From NCBI GenBank assembly GCA_910588905.1, contig CAJURZ010000003.1, forward strand, positions 62,001 to 126,000: a stretch of DNA of 64,000 nucleotides, read 5' to 3'. A program made the translations under genes and the position numbers. A model generated the notes under the pieces. The model did not search any database. It was not told where the DNA came from and saw nothing but the letters and a program-made list of their open reading frames with translations. Of the stretch, positions 36,809-45,002 are shown one piece after another. Each line of letters begins with the position of its first letter. The stretch's first letter is position 1. This stretch comes from an uncultured Eggerthellaceae bacterium (GTDB lineage: Bacteria; Actinomycetota; Coriobacteriia; Coriobacteriales; Eggerthellaceae).

Positions 36809-36836
36809 AAACATGCGTTATATGCCTTCTTGTCCG

Positions 36837-37502
36837 CTATTCCCAATGACCGCCAACGACTCTCGTTCCCCAATGCCCCTCTTCCTCGTGATTCACAGTG
36901 TTGTAGCCGGTGATTTTCTGACGGGTTTCGCTATGATGCCCAGATCCTTCACCGGCCTTCATGTGTTCTTTAGCATGGGCGGAGGTATTGCCGGTGATGT
37001 CGGTTCCGCAGATGTTGCAGACGGAGACCTCTACCGTGCCGTAGACGGGAACGCTCTCAGTCCAAGCCTCTTTGTCGATGACCCAGACGCGCTCCGTTTC
37101 CTCCACCCAGGTCTTCTGTGAGGTGTTCTGGGACGGAGCTGTGGAGTTGCCTTTTGGCTCGACTGTAGATCCACGACGTTGCGAATCCTCGGAAGAACCC
37201 TGGGAATATGCAGCTTCATCATGATCTGTTGCTTCGTCGCTGGGTATGCTCTCGGCATTTTCCGCCTCTGCACCATCATCCACCTCCTGGCCAATAGGTT
37301 CTGTTTCGGCTTCTGGCAAGTCAGCATCCTCGACCACGCCACCAGCCGCGTCAGCGACTGCCTGGTTCGCACCTATTTCTCCAACGCTGGCGATACCTGA
37401 GCAGGACACGAGACCGATGCCCAGAACAAGCGCCAATCCGATTACAACGCAGGTTATCGCGGGCTTCACATTTTTGCTCCCCGCCATTTCTCCGATTGTC
37501 AT
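36837..37502 (-). CDS. Lipoprotein with C2H2-like zinc motif
   Basis: 221 residues, start MTIGEMAG after GGAAGGTGAGG. The signal ends in a lipobox-like LVSC. An acidic, low-complexity linker follows (about 40-130) and a C-terminal domain with WVEETERVWVIDKEAWTE, CNICGTDITG and a His-rich end (HAKEHMK, GHHSE, NHEEEGHW). This Cys/His pattern recurs in surface proteins of gut Firmicutes and Coriobacteria, with unknown function. Longer in-frame starts upstream are not supported. Confidence 0.8.
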   Translation of the reverse strand: MTIGEMAGSKNVKPAITCVVIGLALVLGIGLVSCSGIASVGEIGANQAVADAAGGVVEDADLPEAETEPIGQEVDDGAEAENAESIPSDEATDHDEAAYSQGSSEDSQRRGSTVEPKGNSTAPSQNTSQKTWVEETERVWVIDKEAWTESVPVYGTVEVSVCNICGTDITGNTSAHAKEHMKAGEGSGHHSETRQKITGYNTVNHEEEGHWGTRVVGGHWE

Positions 37503-37558
37503 CTGCCTCACCTTCCTACATGAAGCGGAACACCGCTTTGATAAGCCAACGCACGAAG

Positions 37559-38125
37559 CTACCAACCAACTTCATCTACATCTCCCCAATCCATTTCGCT
37601 CTCTTTGTCGCTTTTGGCCTGTGCTTTCGCATGTGCCCTCACGCATGCAGCAACCGTCTCCCTGTCAACGCCCGGAATGTTCGGAGTCTCTTCCCCGCTT
37701 ATCGCCTGCATGTATTCGTAGAGCTCTGCTATCCGGGCATGCAGTCCAGCAGATGATGTCCCCGTGCATTCGTAAGCTGCCTCGTCAAAGCTCTGGAGGT
37801 CTATCAGGTGGCCGAGAACCCGCTTGATGATCGCCTCGCCATCGACCACCACGAGCTCCACATGCTCAAGCTCCTCGGCCGAGGAAAGGAGGAAACGCCA
37901 TCCCCTCGTCCGCCTTGCGACAGGAATTTCGCCGCCTTCATCCTCGTGTTCGCCGCAGGCCTGGTAGCTGTGGGCGGCAAGCCAGAGTCCTCCCTCTCCC
38001 ATCGTGTCGAAGCGGACTTCGAAGTTCGTGAGCATGTTGGCCTTGCCGAGGGGGAGTCCTGCCGTGAACGCAGATGTGTCAAACACGTCGAGCCTCTGGT
38101 CGTCGTAGGTGATCTTCACTATCAT
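37559..38125 (-). CDS. Unknown protein coupled to the relaxase gene
   Basis: 188 residues; its start overlaps the relaxase stop by 4 bp. The N-terminal 110 residues look like a beta-rich fold (MIVKITYDDQRLDVFDTSAF), then a helical acidic C-terminus. No motif is recognised. Coupling suggests a role in mobilization or its control. Confidence 0.75.
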   Translation of the reverse strand: MIVKITYDDQRLDVFDTSAFTAGLPLGKANMLTNFEVRFDTMGEGGLWLAAHSYQACGEHEDEGGEIPVARRTRGWRFLLSSAEELEHVELVVVDGEAIIKRVLGHLIDLQSFDEAAYECTGTSSAGLHARIAELYEYMQAISGEETPNIPGVDRETVAACVRAHAKAQAKSDKESEMDWGDVDEVGW

Positions 38126-39345
38126 CTGCCGCCCCTTTCCCTCGCTCTTGCGCGCTCTGCTTCCTGTTCGCGAACTCGCTGGCTAGAACCTTGGTTTCCG
38201 CGCATCCTTGTCGCTGCGGCAGGCGTACCGCCATCGTGCTGCATAAGGCCTTTCTCCGTTGCGTAGGATCGAGCCTCAATAAGCCTCCTGTAGCCCTCGC
38301 TACCCTCGTTTCCGCGACGCTGCAGGGTCGAGAGCCTCCGATCGAAATCGTCCAGATTCCTCACGTTGAACTTCGCGCACGTTTCCAGCACGGCGGAGAG
38401 TCTTGAGAGGTCGGCGAGGTCGTTTAGCGCCACAGCGCTTGCGGCCCTCTGACGGATTTGATTGGCAGTGCGGGCCTCGGGGATGTACGCCCCTTGGCGC
38501 TCGAAACGGTTGAGCAACATCTGTTTTCCGTAGGTGAAGCCGAGGCGCTCTCCCGACACGCACTTGGTCGGATCGTCGGCCAGCGCGAATATCCAATCGT
38601 CGCGGCGCGCCTTCTCGGAGTTGTCCTCAACCGAGATGCCGAGCTTCGCAAGGGCGGTTCTGAACTCGCCCTCGGTCCTGGAGGTGTTCTTCGCAAGGGC
38701 GACCCGCGCTCTGATGTCACCTACCCACGAATATCCGCCCGAGCGCATGATTTCTCTCTCTGCGCGTCCGAAGTAGACTGCCTGGCGGCTTCTCGGCTCT
38801 GCCTTCTGCTCCTTGCTGCCTCGCTTCGGCATGATATTGGAAAGGCCAGACAAACCCATTTCCCGAGCCATGTCCTGAAGCTCTTGGTTGAGTGTTTCCG
38901 GCTTGCTTATGTGGCAGCGGTATCCAGTCTTGAGATTCGCGTTGTTGACGACGACGTGCGCATGCGGGATTCCCCTCTCGTTGTCGTCGTGGTATACGAT
39001 CGCCACCTCAAAGTCTTTGAAATGCCTTTCTGTCCAGGCGCGAGAAAGTCGGCGCAGCGCTTCCAGGTCGATTCCGTCTCCAGGGTCGGGCGAGATGACG
39101 AAATGCTCGAACGTCCTAGCATCCAGGCCGCGCCAGGGGGTGTTCGTCCCATAGGCTTCGCGCGTCCTGTCCATCTCAACGTCCCAATCGACAAAGATCG
39201 AATGCTCGCCAGGCGCTTCGCCGACCCATTCCTCCATGGGGAGATTCATCACGTCCCGCGCGAGCGCTCGGTTCCCCTTCTCAAGGTATCGGCGTATGCC
39301 AGTCGTTCCTCCGTGCCCCGCTATGGCCTTCAGGATCGGCATCAT
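38122..39345 (-). CDS. Relaxase, MobA/VirD2-like (MOBP type)
   Basis: 407 residues. The start MMPILKAIAG overlaps the mobC stop (ATGATG), so it is translationally coupled. The N-terminal relaxase domain shows a possible nucleophile Tyr in TGIRRYLEKG, FEHFVISPDPGDG, and the metal-binding triad-type string YHDDNERGIPHAHVVVNNAN. The remainder is a helical, arginine-rich region. Relaxases nick oriT and pilot the strand. At about 400 residues it is short for the family, and no primase or helicase extension is seen. Confidence 0.9.
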   Translation of the reverse strand: MMPILKAIAGHGGTTGIRRYLEKGNRALARDVMNLPMEEWVGEAPGEHSIFVDWDVEMDRTREAYGTNTPWRGLDARTFEHFVISPDPGDGIDLEALRRLSRAWTERHFKDFEVAIVYHDDNERGIPHAHVVVNNANLKTGYRCHISKPETLNQELQDMAREMGLSGLSNIMPKRGSKEQKAEPRSRQAVYFGRAEREIMRSGGYSWVGDIRARVALAKNTSRTEGEFRTALAKLGISVEDNSEKARRDDWIFALADDPTKCVSGERLGFTYGKQMLLNRFERQGAYIPEARTANQIRQRAASAVALNDLADLSRLSAVLETCAKFNVRNLDDFDRRLSTLQRRGNEGSEGYRRLIEARSYATEKGLMQHDGGTPAAATRMRGNQGSSQRVREQEAERARARERGGR

Positions 39346-39764
39346 CGGGCCTCGACGATCATCTTGTCCTGAAGCTTCGCGATCTCGTAGACGATGCGCT
39401 CCGCATTGCGGTTCACAGTGGCGAGCTCGACCTCGATGCGCTCCGCTTTCTCGTCCAACAGCCGCGAATTGCTCTTGCCGTGGGCGATGTAGTAGTTGAT
39501 GGAGTTCATCGCATGCACCGCCTGGTTGTAGTGGTAGCCCCAGCGGGTGAGCTCGCGCGAGATGTCGCGGATCGACCGCTTGTCCAAGACGATGCATGGC
39601 GCGGAATCCTCGGTCGCCTCATCGCAGACGATCGGAATGCGGATGAGGTAGCGAAGGTACATTGACTTGGAGAGCTCGGCCTTGCGGCAGCGCTCCACCA
39701 GCTTCTGGTAATCGTCTTCGGCAAGGCGAAAGCTCAGGGTTCGGACTTTGTTGGTTTTGTTCAT
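39342..39764 (-). CDS. mobC: MobC-like relaxosome accessory protein
   Basis: 140 residues, start MNKTNKVRTLSF chosen for its AGGAGG. An N-terminal ribbon-helix-helix-like part (VRTLSFRLAEDDYQKL, then AELSKSMYLRYLI) and a C-terminal MobC segment with ISRELTRWGYHYNQAVHAMN match mobilization proteins that bend DNA at oriT and help the relaxase. It lies directly upstream of the relaxase gene. Confidence 0.88.
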   Translation of the reverse strand: MNKTNKVRTLSFRLAEDDYQKLVERCRKAELSKSMYLRYLIRIPIVCDEATEDSAPCIVLDKRSIRDISRELTRWGYHYNQAVHAMNSINYYIAHGKSNSRLLDEKAERIEVELATVNRNAERIVYEIAKLQDKMIVEAR

Positions 39765-39991
39765 CGTTTCCTCCTGACGTGTTTGCTTTTCCCTAGGGGC
39801 GCGGGGAATCCCCCGCCAGCTTGTGCCCATTCGGCTCTGAGCCGGATGTCGCCAAGCTGCGCTCCCCGGGACTCATCGGAGCTGAGCCCGCAAATTGCTC
39901 GGCGACATAACTGCTCGAACGCATCCCGGGGACAAGTTGCATGGCGCAAGGAATCGAAGATGTAATACGCCATGCGATACTTGCTGGATTC

Positions 39992-40062
39992 GGCGTCTAA
40001 GCGCCTATGACAACCAAGTTGGGTACTTATCCCGGTAATTGCGTTCGGGGCGCTTAGCCGCC
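39992..40062. other. Candidate origin of transfer (oriT) region
   Basis: A 14-bp inverted repeat with one mismatch (39992-40005 and 40049-40062, core CTAAGCGCC / GGCGCTTAG) brackets a 43-bp spacer containing ACTTATCCCGG, loosely like the TATCC core of IncP-type nick sites. It lies in a 480-bp non-coding stretch just upstream of mobC and the relaxase gene, where oriT is expected. The nick position is not established. Confidence 0.4.
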
Positions 40063-40186
40063 GTGGTGGAGGAAGGGCGTTGGGATTTATGTGCGAGCAT
40101 GGAATCGCCTCGTTTCTTGCGTCTTCGCCGCATCTCCGGGTGGTGGAATGAGATGCGCCTTGTTTGTATTACATTCCTATTGTACA

Positions 40187-40216
40187 CCAAAACCGTACAA
40201 TATTGTACGGTTTTGG
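40187..40216. promoter_or_regulatory. Perfect 30-bp palindrome, probable operator
   Basis: Positions 40187-40201 and 40202-40216 are exact reverse complements, centred on CCGTACAATATTGTACGG. It lies upstream of the leftward mobilization genes. TGTACG half-sites also occur before the XRE regulator gene (42882-42897), so that regulator may bind both. Confidence 0.6.
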
Positions 40217-40245
40217 ATTTGGGGAGTTGCAGGTGATGTTAGCTT

Positions 40246-40621
40246 CTACCACCAGGCGTGGTAGAAGAGCTCGTCGCCGTCCTGGAGCGCATCGCAGGCC
40301 TGGCGGATGATTTCGAGAGTGTCGTCAACATCCATGAAGTAGTCGTCATCGTATTCGCTGCTCCCGAAGAAGAAGCCCTCCTGGCGCGGCAGCAGCACCG
40401 GTGCGCTCTCAGGGTTCGCCTTCACGAGTTGGCATGTGATTTCGAGCGACATCAGCTGTTCGAAGCTCACGGGGTAGAGCTCGCAGTTTTCAAGCTCGCC
40501 GTAGGCAACGTTGCGCTCGAACCAGCCGTGGATGTGGTTGGCCTTGCGCCAGTAGGCGACCATTTCGCCTTGCTCGTCTCGGGAGTTGGCGCTGCTTCGT
40601 CAGATACATATCGAGTCCCAT
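40246..40621 (-). pseudogene. Small accessory-element protein gene with N-terminal frameshift
   Basis: An RBS (AGAAAGGA) and ATG at 40621 begin MGLDMYLTKQRQLP, a typical opening of a family of small phage/ICE proteins. The rest (DEQGEMVAYWRKANHIHGWF to the stop at 40246) is in another frame, starting with ATG at 40563. A one-base change near 40585-40592 separates them. The 105-codon downstream part might still be made if ATG 40563 is used, but it has no obvious RBS. Function is unknown. Confidence 0.65.
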
Positions 40622-40726
40622 GGTGGTGGTCCTTTCTAGTGGTTGGCGGATTGTTCCCCGAAGGCCGCCGAGCCCATCGACCCGGCGGCGCTTGCGGGAT
40701 TCCTCAAGAGGAGGAAAGGAGGTCGG

Positions 40727-41095
40727 TTATTCCTCCTCTGGGATATCGCTGCAGGACATCGCGTTGATGTGATGCTTGATGAGCGCCCTGTCCGTGCCGA
40801 GAAGGAGCAGGCCGATGTGGTCGAATCGGACGGCGCAATCAGCGTGGTCCCGGTTGTCCTTCAGCCAGTCGATGGCGAAACCTTCGAGCTTCTCCCGGTT
40901 CAGGTGCTCTGCCGGAAACGAGTCGGAGTCCCTGTGGGCTGCGACGGATATAAAAACGAGGGTCTCTCCGTCTTGCGCCACGATGCTCACGGGCGAGTCG
41001 ACGTCGTCTGCCCAGGGCTGCTCGATGATCTCGTATCCCCGGCGGTCGAGGAACGTTGCCGCTGCCTGGTTCGACTTCTCGATGAATTCTTTCAT
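40727..41095 (-). CDS. YraN-like (UPF0102) nuclease-fold protein
   Basis: 122 residues with AGGAGG before ATG. It follows the YraN plan: helix with AATFLDRRGYEII, then SPVSIVAQDGETLVFISVAAHRDSDSF where YraN has DLIA-x-D-x4-FVEVK, and a C-terminal RFDHIGLLLLG. The catalytic D and ExK positions are replaced (SPVSIVA, ISVAA), so nuclease activity is doubtful. A 10-bp inverted repeat (40707-40716 / 40730-40739) overlaps its 3' end. Confidence 0.7.
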   Translation of the reverse strand: MKEFIEKSNQAAATFLDRRGYEIIEQPWADDVDSPVSIVAQDGETLVFISVAAHRDSDSFPAEHLNREKLEGFAIDWLKDNRDHADCAVRFDHIGLLLLGTDRALIKHHINAMSCSDIPEEE

Positions 41096-41417
41096 GATGA
41101 CCTCCTGGTTGCCTTAGGCTCGGCCCTTTGCTTTGCCTTGTGACACGGAGGGCGCACGGGTTCGCGTGCTTTGCAAGGGAGGAAGCGAAGCGGCGCGTCG
41201 AAGAATGGCTCCTGCCGCGTTAGTTTTCGCATTTGTTTTCAGGAGATTGCGACGATGCCTCTTCCATGGAAAGAAATGGGGAAAGTATCGCGGCCCTTGC
41301 CAAAGCCCTGAGCGGTTCCGTGCGAGCGTGCGTGTGATAAGGCAGGAAAGGGCGAGGCGCGCAGGAGGGCATCGGGGGAATCTCGATCGGGCCATACGCG
41401 CCCTGCCAGCGATGCAG
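41096..41417 (-). other. Non-coding leader before the YraN-like gene
   Basis: 322 bases hold no supported gene. Short strings here (GGTTCCGTGCGAG at about 41317, and a TTTGCAAGG...AAGCG stretch at about 41170) recur in the leader of the 41865-42527 gene at about 42734 and 42605, and both leaders end in AGGAGGTCATC before ATG. This may be a decayed shared leader element. Confidence 0.35.
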
Positions 41418-41786
41418 TCACACGATCTCGATGGTGACCGACGGCTCGACATGCAGCGCGAGATTGTCGTTGTTGCAAGACACTCGGAACTCGATGTCGT
41501 CCCAGCTCTCGCCGATGCGGCAGAACTCGTAGGGAATCCCGCACTCGTCGATCTCGCTGAGCGCGTCTGCGACGTTGTCCACGTCGGCGAGAAGGCCCTC
41601 GTACCACTTGATGTAGTCCCAGCCGAAGACCACGCACCCGCCGCTCTCCTCGAAGAAGTCCGGCTTGCGGCAAGAACCCATGAGGGGAGACGCCCCCAAA
41701 CCCTCGCTGAGCGCATCCACGTGCTCGCACATCCGATCGTAGCCCTCGCGGGTCGTGGCTATCTTCACTTCGCTTCTGTATCCCAT
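41418..41786 (-). CDS. Small accessory protein (MGYRSEV family), function unknown
   Basis: 122 residues with AGAAAGGA before ATG. The opening MGYRSEVKIATTREGYDRM and the string GGCVVFGWDYIKWYEG are characteristic of a family of small proteins found in phages and integrative elements. A compact alpha/beta fold is likely; no catalytic motif is visible. It is part of a leftward series of accessory genes. Confidence 0.75.
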   Translation of the reverse strand: MGYRSEVKIATTREGYDRMCEHVDALSEGLGASPLMGSCRKPDFFEESGGCVVFGWDYIKWYEGLLADVDNVADALSEIDECGIPYEFCRIGESWDDIEFRVSCNNDNLALHVEPSVTIEIV

Positions 41787-41864
41787 GTTCGCGATCCTTT
41801 CTAGCGGTGTCGTATGCGGAGAGACGGCTGCCAGCCCACGCGGGGCTGGCAGCGAAAAGGCCGG

Positions 41865-42527
41865 TCACTCGCGGGGAGCGATCCGGCAGGTGTCCGAGTC
41901 GATGTAGTTGTTGCCGTTCCAGGAGTAATCGCCGTCGTGCTCGTAGCGATTCACGAAGGGAGCGCCTTTGAGCCCCCTTGGCGCGTCGTCAGCGCCGAAG
42001 CCGACGACCTCGAAGAGCTCGGGAGCCGACTCGTACTCGCGCATCCAGACCTTATCGCCCAGGCGAACCTCGGAGGTGGGAATCTCGGGGGCATCGAGGA
42101 AGTCGCCGAGCCTCAAGCCCTCGGGCATCGCCTCGTCGAAGGCGTGGAGCATCTCGTTGAACTTGTGCCAGTCCTCCTCTTCGGAAGGCTCGAAGGAGCG
42201 CATCCCGATGGGGTTCCAGTCCGAGTCGTACTCCGTTCGCAGGTGGTCGGCGATGCGCCATCCCTCGATGACGTAGACGCCGTTGTCTCCGGGATCCATC
42301 TGCCGATCCGTGGCGTAGGTGCCGATGCCGAGGGACAATGAGCCGCCGAAGAAGTTCCCCATCACCTGGCACATGCGCGCCCAGCCGTAGCAGTCTTGGC
42401 TCGGGGGGCGGTAGCCTTGAAGCTCGCAGTACTTGAGAAGCGGCGCAACCGTGTCCCGGCCGCCGTTCCAGTGCAGGTACAGCCCGATCTTTCGCTCCTT
42501 AGTGGTGATGACTGCCCGATTTCCCAT
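41865..42527 (-). CDS. Accessory-element protein (MGNRAVITT family)
   Basis: 220 residues with AGGAGG before ATG. The N-terminus reads MGNRAVITTKERKIGLYLHW, followed by NGGRDTVAPLLKYCELQGYR, conserved in small proteins of mobile elements; the C-terminal 70 residues form a separate beta-rich part. Function is unknown. A decayed copy lies at 52929-53600, with closely similar protein sequence over most of its length. Confidence 0.8.
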   Translation of the reverse strand: MGNRAVITTKERKIGLYLHWNGGRDTVAPLLKYCELQGYRPPSQDCYGWARMCQVMGNFFGGSLSLGIGTYATDRQMDPGDNGVYVIEGWRIADHLRTEYDSDWNPIGMRSFEPSEEEDWHKFNEMLHAFDEAMPEGLRLGDFLDAPEIPTSEVRLGDKVWMREYESAPELFEVVGFGADDAPRGLKGAPFVNRYEHDGDYSWNGNNYIDSDTCRIAPRE

Positions 42528-42938
42528 GATGACCTCCTAATCTTTCGGCGGTCGCCCTGTGCCACCGCCTCGTGATCCGGGGCCGTGCGCGGGTTCCGCC
42601 TGCGATGCAAGGAGCAAAGCGGGCTTCTTCGCAAAGGGCGCATGCCCGCAAACTGCACGAGAGGTTTGCGAAGGAAAATCTGCTTGTGCGGGTTTTGCGC
42701 AGGAAGGACGCGCCTTGCGGCGCATATGGCGGGTTCCGTGCGAGAGTGCCTGGATGAGAGGCGGGACGGGGTGATCGCGCAAGACAAGGAGGCATGGAAA
42801 GGTGGCGCTATCAAAAGCAAGGAAGGAGGATTGGTATTTCTGCGTGCGCTTGGGACACGCTGCCTATTGCTGCGACCATTCTGTACGGAATTGTACGATA
42901 ATGGCAGATGCGGCAAGGCTTGAAGGGAGCAGGAGCGC
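42528..42938. promoter_or_regulatory. Intergenic region with operator-like direct repeat before the XRE gene
   Basis: 411 bases with no supported gene. TGTACG is repeated at 42882-42887 and 42892-42897, one helical turn apart, about 40 bp before the XRE start, suggesting autoregulation. The part nearest 42527 is the leader of the leftward gene and shares short strings with 41096-41417. Confidence 0.5.
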
Positions 42939-43355
42939 ATGGCGACTGTCGGCGAGAACATAAGGCGATACCGGAAGGCGCAGGGTCTGAGCGTCGTGAG
43001 GCTCGCGGAGAAGGTCGGCATGACCGAGGGCGCGATCCGGCACTACGAGAGCGGGATACGCACGCCCGGCGATGAGCAGCTGGAAGGGATCGCGAAAGCT
43101 CTCGGCGTATCGACGAGGATGCTCGAAGACCACAAGATCGAAAGCGCGAGGGACTTAGTGGGAGCGTTGCTCCAGCTCGAAGATGAGTTCGGGCTAGTCC
43201 CCGACATGTGCGACGGCGGCCTCTGGATCGACCCGAAGGCGAAGCATGCGCAAAAAGCGGATGCTGCGATAAAGGCCTGGGGCGCAATGCGCCACCGTCT
43301 CATCACGGGCGAGATTACGCAGGAAGAATACGGCGCCTGGAAGAGGAAGTTCTAG
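42939..43355 (+). CDS. XRE-family helix-turn-helix regulator
   Basis: 138 residues, ATG preceded by GGGAGCAGGAG. An N-terminal Cro/CI-type HTH covers about 5-60 (IRRYRKAQGLSVVRLAEKVGM, here IRRYRKAQGLSVVRLAEKV, then ITEGAIRHYESG-like recognition helix in TEGAIRHYESGIR). The C-terminus is helical with a short WGAMRHRLITGEI string typical of ICE-borne regulators. It likely controls itself and the leftward mobilization and accessory genes through TGTACG half-sites (inference). Confidence 0.88.
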   Translation: MATVGENIRRYRKAQGLSVVRLAEKVGMTEGAIRHYESGIRTPGDEQLEGIAKALGVSTRMLEDHKIESARDLVGALLQLEDEFGLVPDMCDGGLWIDPKAKHAQKADAAIKAWGAMRHRLITGEITQEEYGAWKRKF

Positions 43356-43461
43356 ACGGAGAGACAGCGGGAAAGATTCCTTGACTCGGAAAGGCTTCAT
43401 TCGAGAAACGATGCGGAATTGCCTTAATGGACATTTGTGACAAGTAAGGAGCTTAGAGAGA

Positions 43462-44487
43462 ATGGATCGTCGTAACGAGTTCAAGAGCGTACTCGTTCAG
43501 TATCTCAATGACCCGTGTCTTGAAGGCATTTCGGAAAAACTTCTAGGGCTGTCTGTAGAAATAGCACCCGCCGTTCTTTATAGATACAGGAAGTGCACGC
43601 CTCGACATCTTGCAGAGCTCGAAAACGAGGCTCTACCATTCGCTGCGCCCGCTGTTTTCGATGACGATCCGGACGATGCCTTCGTATCGCTCGATCATGA
43701 GCGGGTCGCACATATGCAAGCAAAGGCTATAGGTGAGCTCTTTTCGCTCTTTTCTCAACTCATGGAGATGAGCTTAGAGGATTGCAGCAAGGCTTTGAGT
43801 GAAGCCTTTTCTTCCGGCGCGCCAATATCTAACCTCTTCGAGGGGGTCATCCCGCCCCAACATGCATGGAGGAACGGCGATTTTGTCGGTATGCCCGACG
43901 GCGATAAAGTTCGTCATATAAGCGAGACATTCGATGCGATTCTGGGCGAAATATCCGAACGAGATGCTTGCAATCGAGTTCGCGAGCAGACAAAGGTCGC
44001 ATGTCTATGCGAAAACCCGAACTCCAAGAGGATGTGGGACGAGTACGGCGGTCACGGTACCGGTTTCCAAATTGCATACACAAAGGACGCCCTGTTCGGG
44101 ATGGGGTCATGCGGGGTTACGATTCCCATGATATTTCCTGTTATATACGAGGAAGAGCGGCCCGACATGAGCGATCTTGCCATGATGATCGCTTTGAGAG
44201 AAACCGGGTTTCAGTTTCTTCCTGGCGACACGCCGATTCAGAGGCATTGGTTCGCTTGCATGTTGAAGGCGATCTACATCAAAAGCCGCAAACTTTTCTC
44301 TCACGAGGAAGAATGGCGAATAGTGATTCCCGATCAATCCATCAACGAGACGAATCGACGCTTTGCGACAAGACTGTGCCCAGTCAGTCAGATTCGATTA
44401 GGCGAGCAGATGTCGCCGCCGAACGAGATCCTGCTGAGAGATATTGCTGCGAAGTTAAACGTGCCAATCGTGCGATATCACGAATAA
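43462..44487 (+). CDS. DUF2971 family protein
   Basis: 341 residues. Typical DUF2971 features are present: a Tyr-rich start of the domain (LYRYRKCTPRHLAEL), VACLCENPNSKRMWDEYGGHGTG and KSRKLFSHEEEWRIV. The family is frequent in mobile and defence contexts; its biochemical role is not established. GC content is lower than in neighbouring genes, which fits separate acquisition. Confidence 0.85.
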   Translation: MDRRNEFKSVLVQYLNDPCLEGISEKLLGLSVEIAPAVLYRYRKCTPRHLAELENEALPFAAPAVFDDDPDDAFVSLDHERVAHMQAKAIGELFSLFSQLMEMSLEDCSKALSEAFSSGAPISNLFEGVIPPQHAWRNGDFVGMPDGDKVRHISETFDAILGEISERDACNRVREQTKVACLCENPNSKRMWDEYGGHGTGFQIAYTKDALFGMGSCGVTIPMIFPVIYEEERPDMSDLAMMIALRETGFQFLPGDTPIQRHWFACMLKAIYIKSRKLFSHEEEWRIVIPDQSINETNRRFATRLCPVSQIRLGEQMSPPNEILLRDIAAKLNVPIVRYHE

Positions 44488-44570
44488 CGCTCGGGTTCAG
44501 CTCTTTTGAATATTACCGTGGCCATGGATGCGGATTAACGTCGTGACGCTCTACCGTCTTCTAGTTTACT

Positions 44571-44600
44571 TGTCACAATAATAATATAGTTTTTGTGACG
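44571..44600 (+). promoter_or_regulatory. Operator-like repeat TGTCAC-N18-GTGAC, copy 1
   Basis: A 30-bp element with inverted TGTCAC and GTGAC ends and an AGTTTTT core, ending about 15 bp before a truncated antitoxin-like gene. A near-identical element (25 of 30 positions) lies at 54307-54336. Such inverted repeats precede AbiEi/DUF6088-type antitoxin genes that repress themselves. Confidence 0.5.
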
Positions 44601-44614
44601 GAGAGGATAGCGAG

Positions 44615-44731
44615 GTGAAGGAGCAGAGAGCCATAACGGAAATGGTTTCCAAGGCGGAGCCGGGAGAGGTTTTCGTGCCAGGCAACTTTGCCGAGGCAGG
44701 ATTGGCGAGTTTAAGGTATTCAGATGCTTAA
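44615..44731 (+). pseudogene. Truncated AbiEi/DUF6088-like antitoxin fragment
   Basis: 38 codons from GTG with GCGAGG upstream. The N-terminus AITEMVSKAEPGEVFVPGNF is like the winged-helix start of DUF6088/AbiEi-type antitoxins, but the frame ends in TAA after ASLRYSDA, so most of the gene is gone. The operator-like repeat just upstream supports the assignment. It overlaps the last four bases of the convergent 70-aa gene. Confidence 0.55.
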
Positions 44732-44940
44732 ACTTCCCGAAAAGCACTATTGAGGTCTTTGGCGCAGCTTTCAAGAACGCTTCTTATGGCTGCCAGCTCT
44801 GATGATGTGACGACGCCATCATCTCCAGCCCTTTCCTCCAGCAAAAGGAGCAACGAGGCTGCGCCTTCGATCTTCTCGGCTGACTCGACCACAGCGTTGA
44901 CCGCACTGGCGGATATCGAATAGTCTTTCTCGGTTGCCAT
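44728..44940 (-). CDS. 70-residue helical protein, paralogue 1
   Basis: It contains EKIEGAASLLLLLEERAG and SSELAAIRSVLESCAKDL, about half identical to the protein at 60371-60580. In both loci the gene reads leftward with a structured repeat about 60 bp upstream of its start. Helical, with no recognised motif. The paired conservation of gene and repeat argues that it is real. Confidence 0.7.
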   Translation of the reverse strand: MATEKDYSISASAVNAVVESAEKIEGAASLLLLLEERAGDDGVVTSSELAAIRSVLESCAKDLNSAFREV

Positions 44941-45002
44941 CTAGCTGAACCCTTTTCTTCCCTCCAACCATTGGAAAAGATGGTAGCCGTCGTCCTCAAA
45001 AA

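Noticed and set aside
38458..39372. 304-codon frame on the + strand
   Set aside because: Antisense to the relaxase gene, whose motifs and coupling to mobC are clear.
42537..42795. Overlapping open frames in the leader of the 41865-42527 gene
   Set aside because: Several frames are open on both strands at once because of GC bias; none has an RBS or a recognisable protein.
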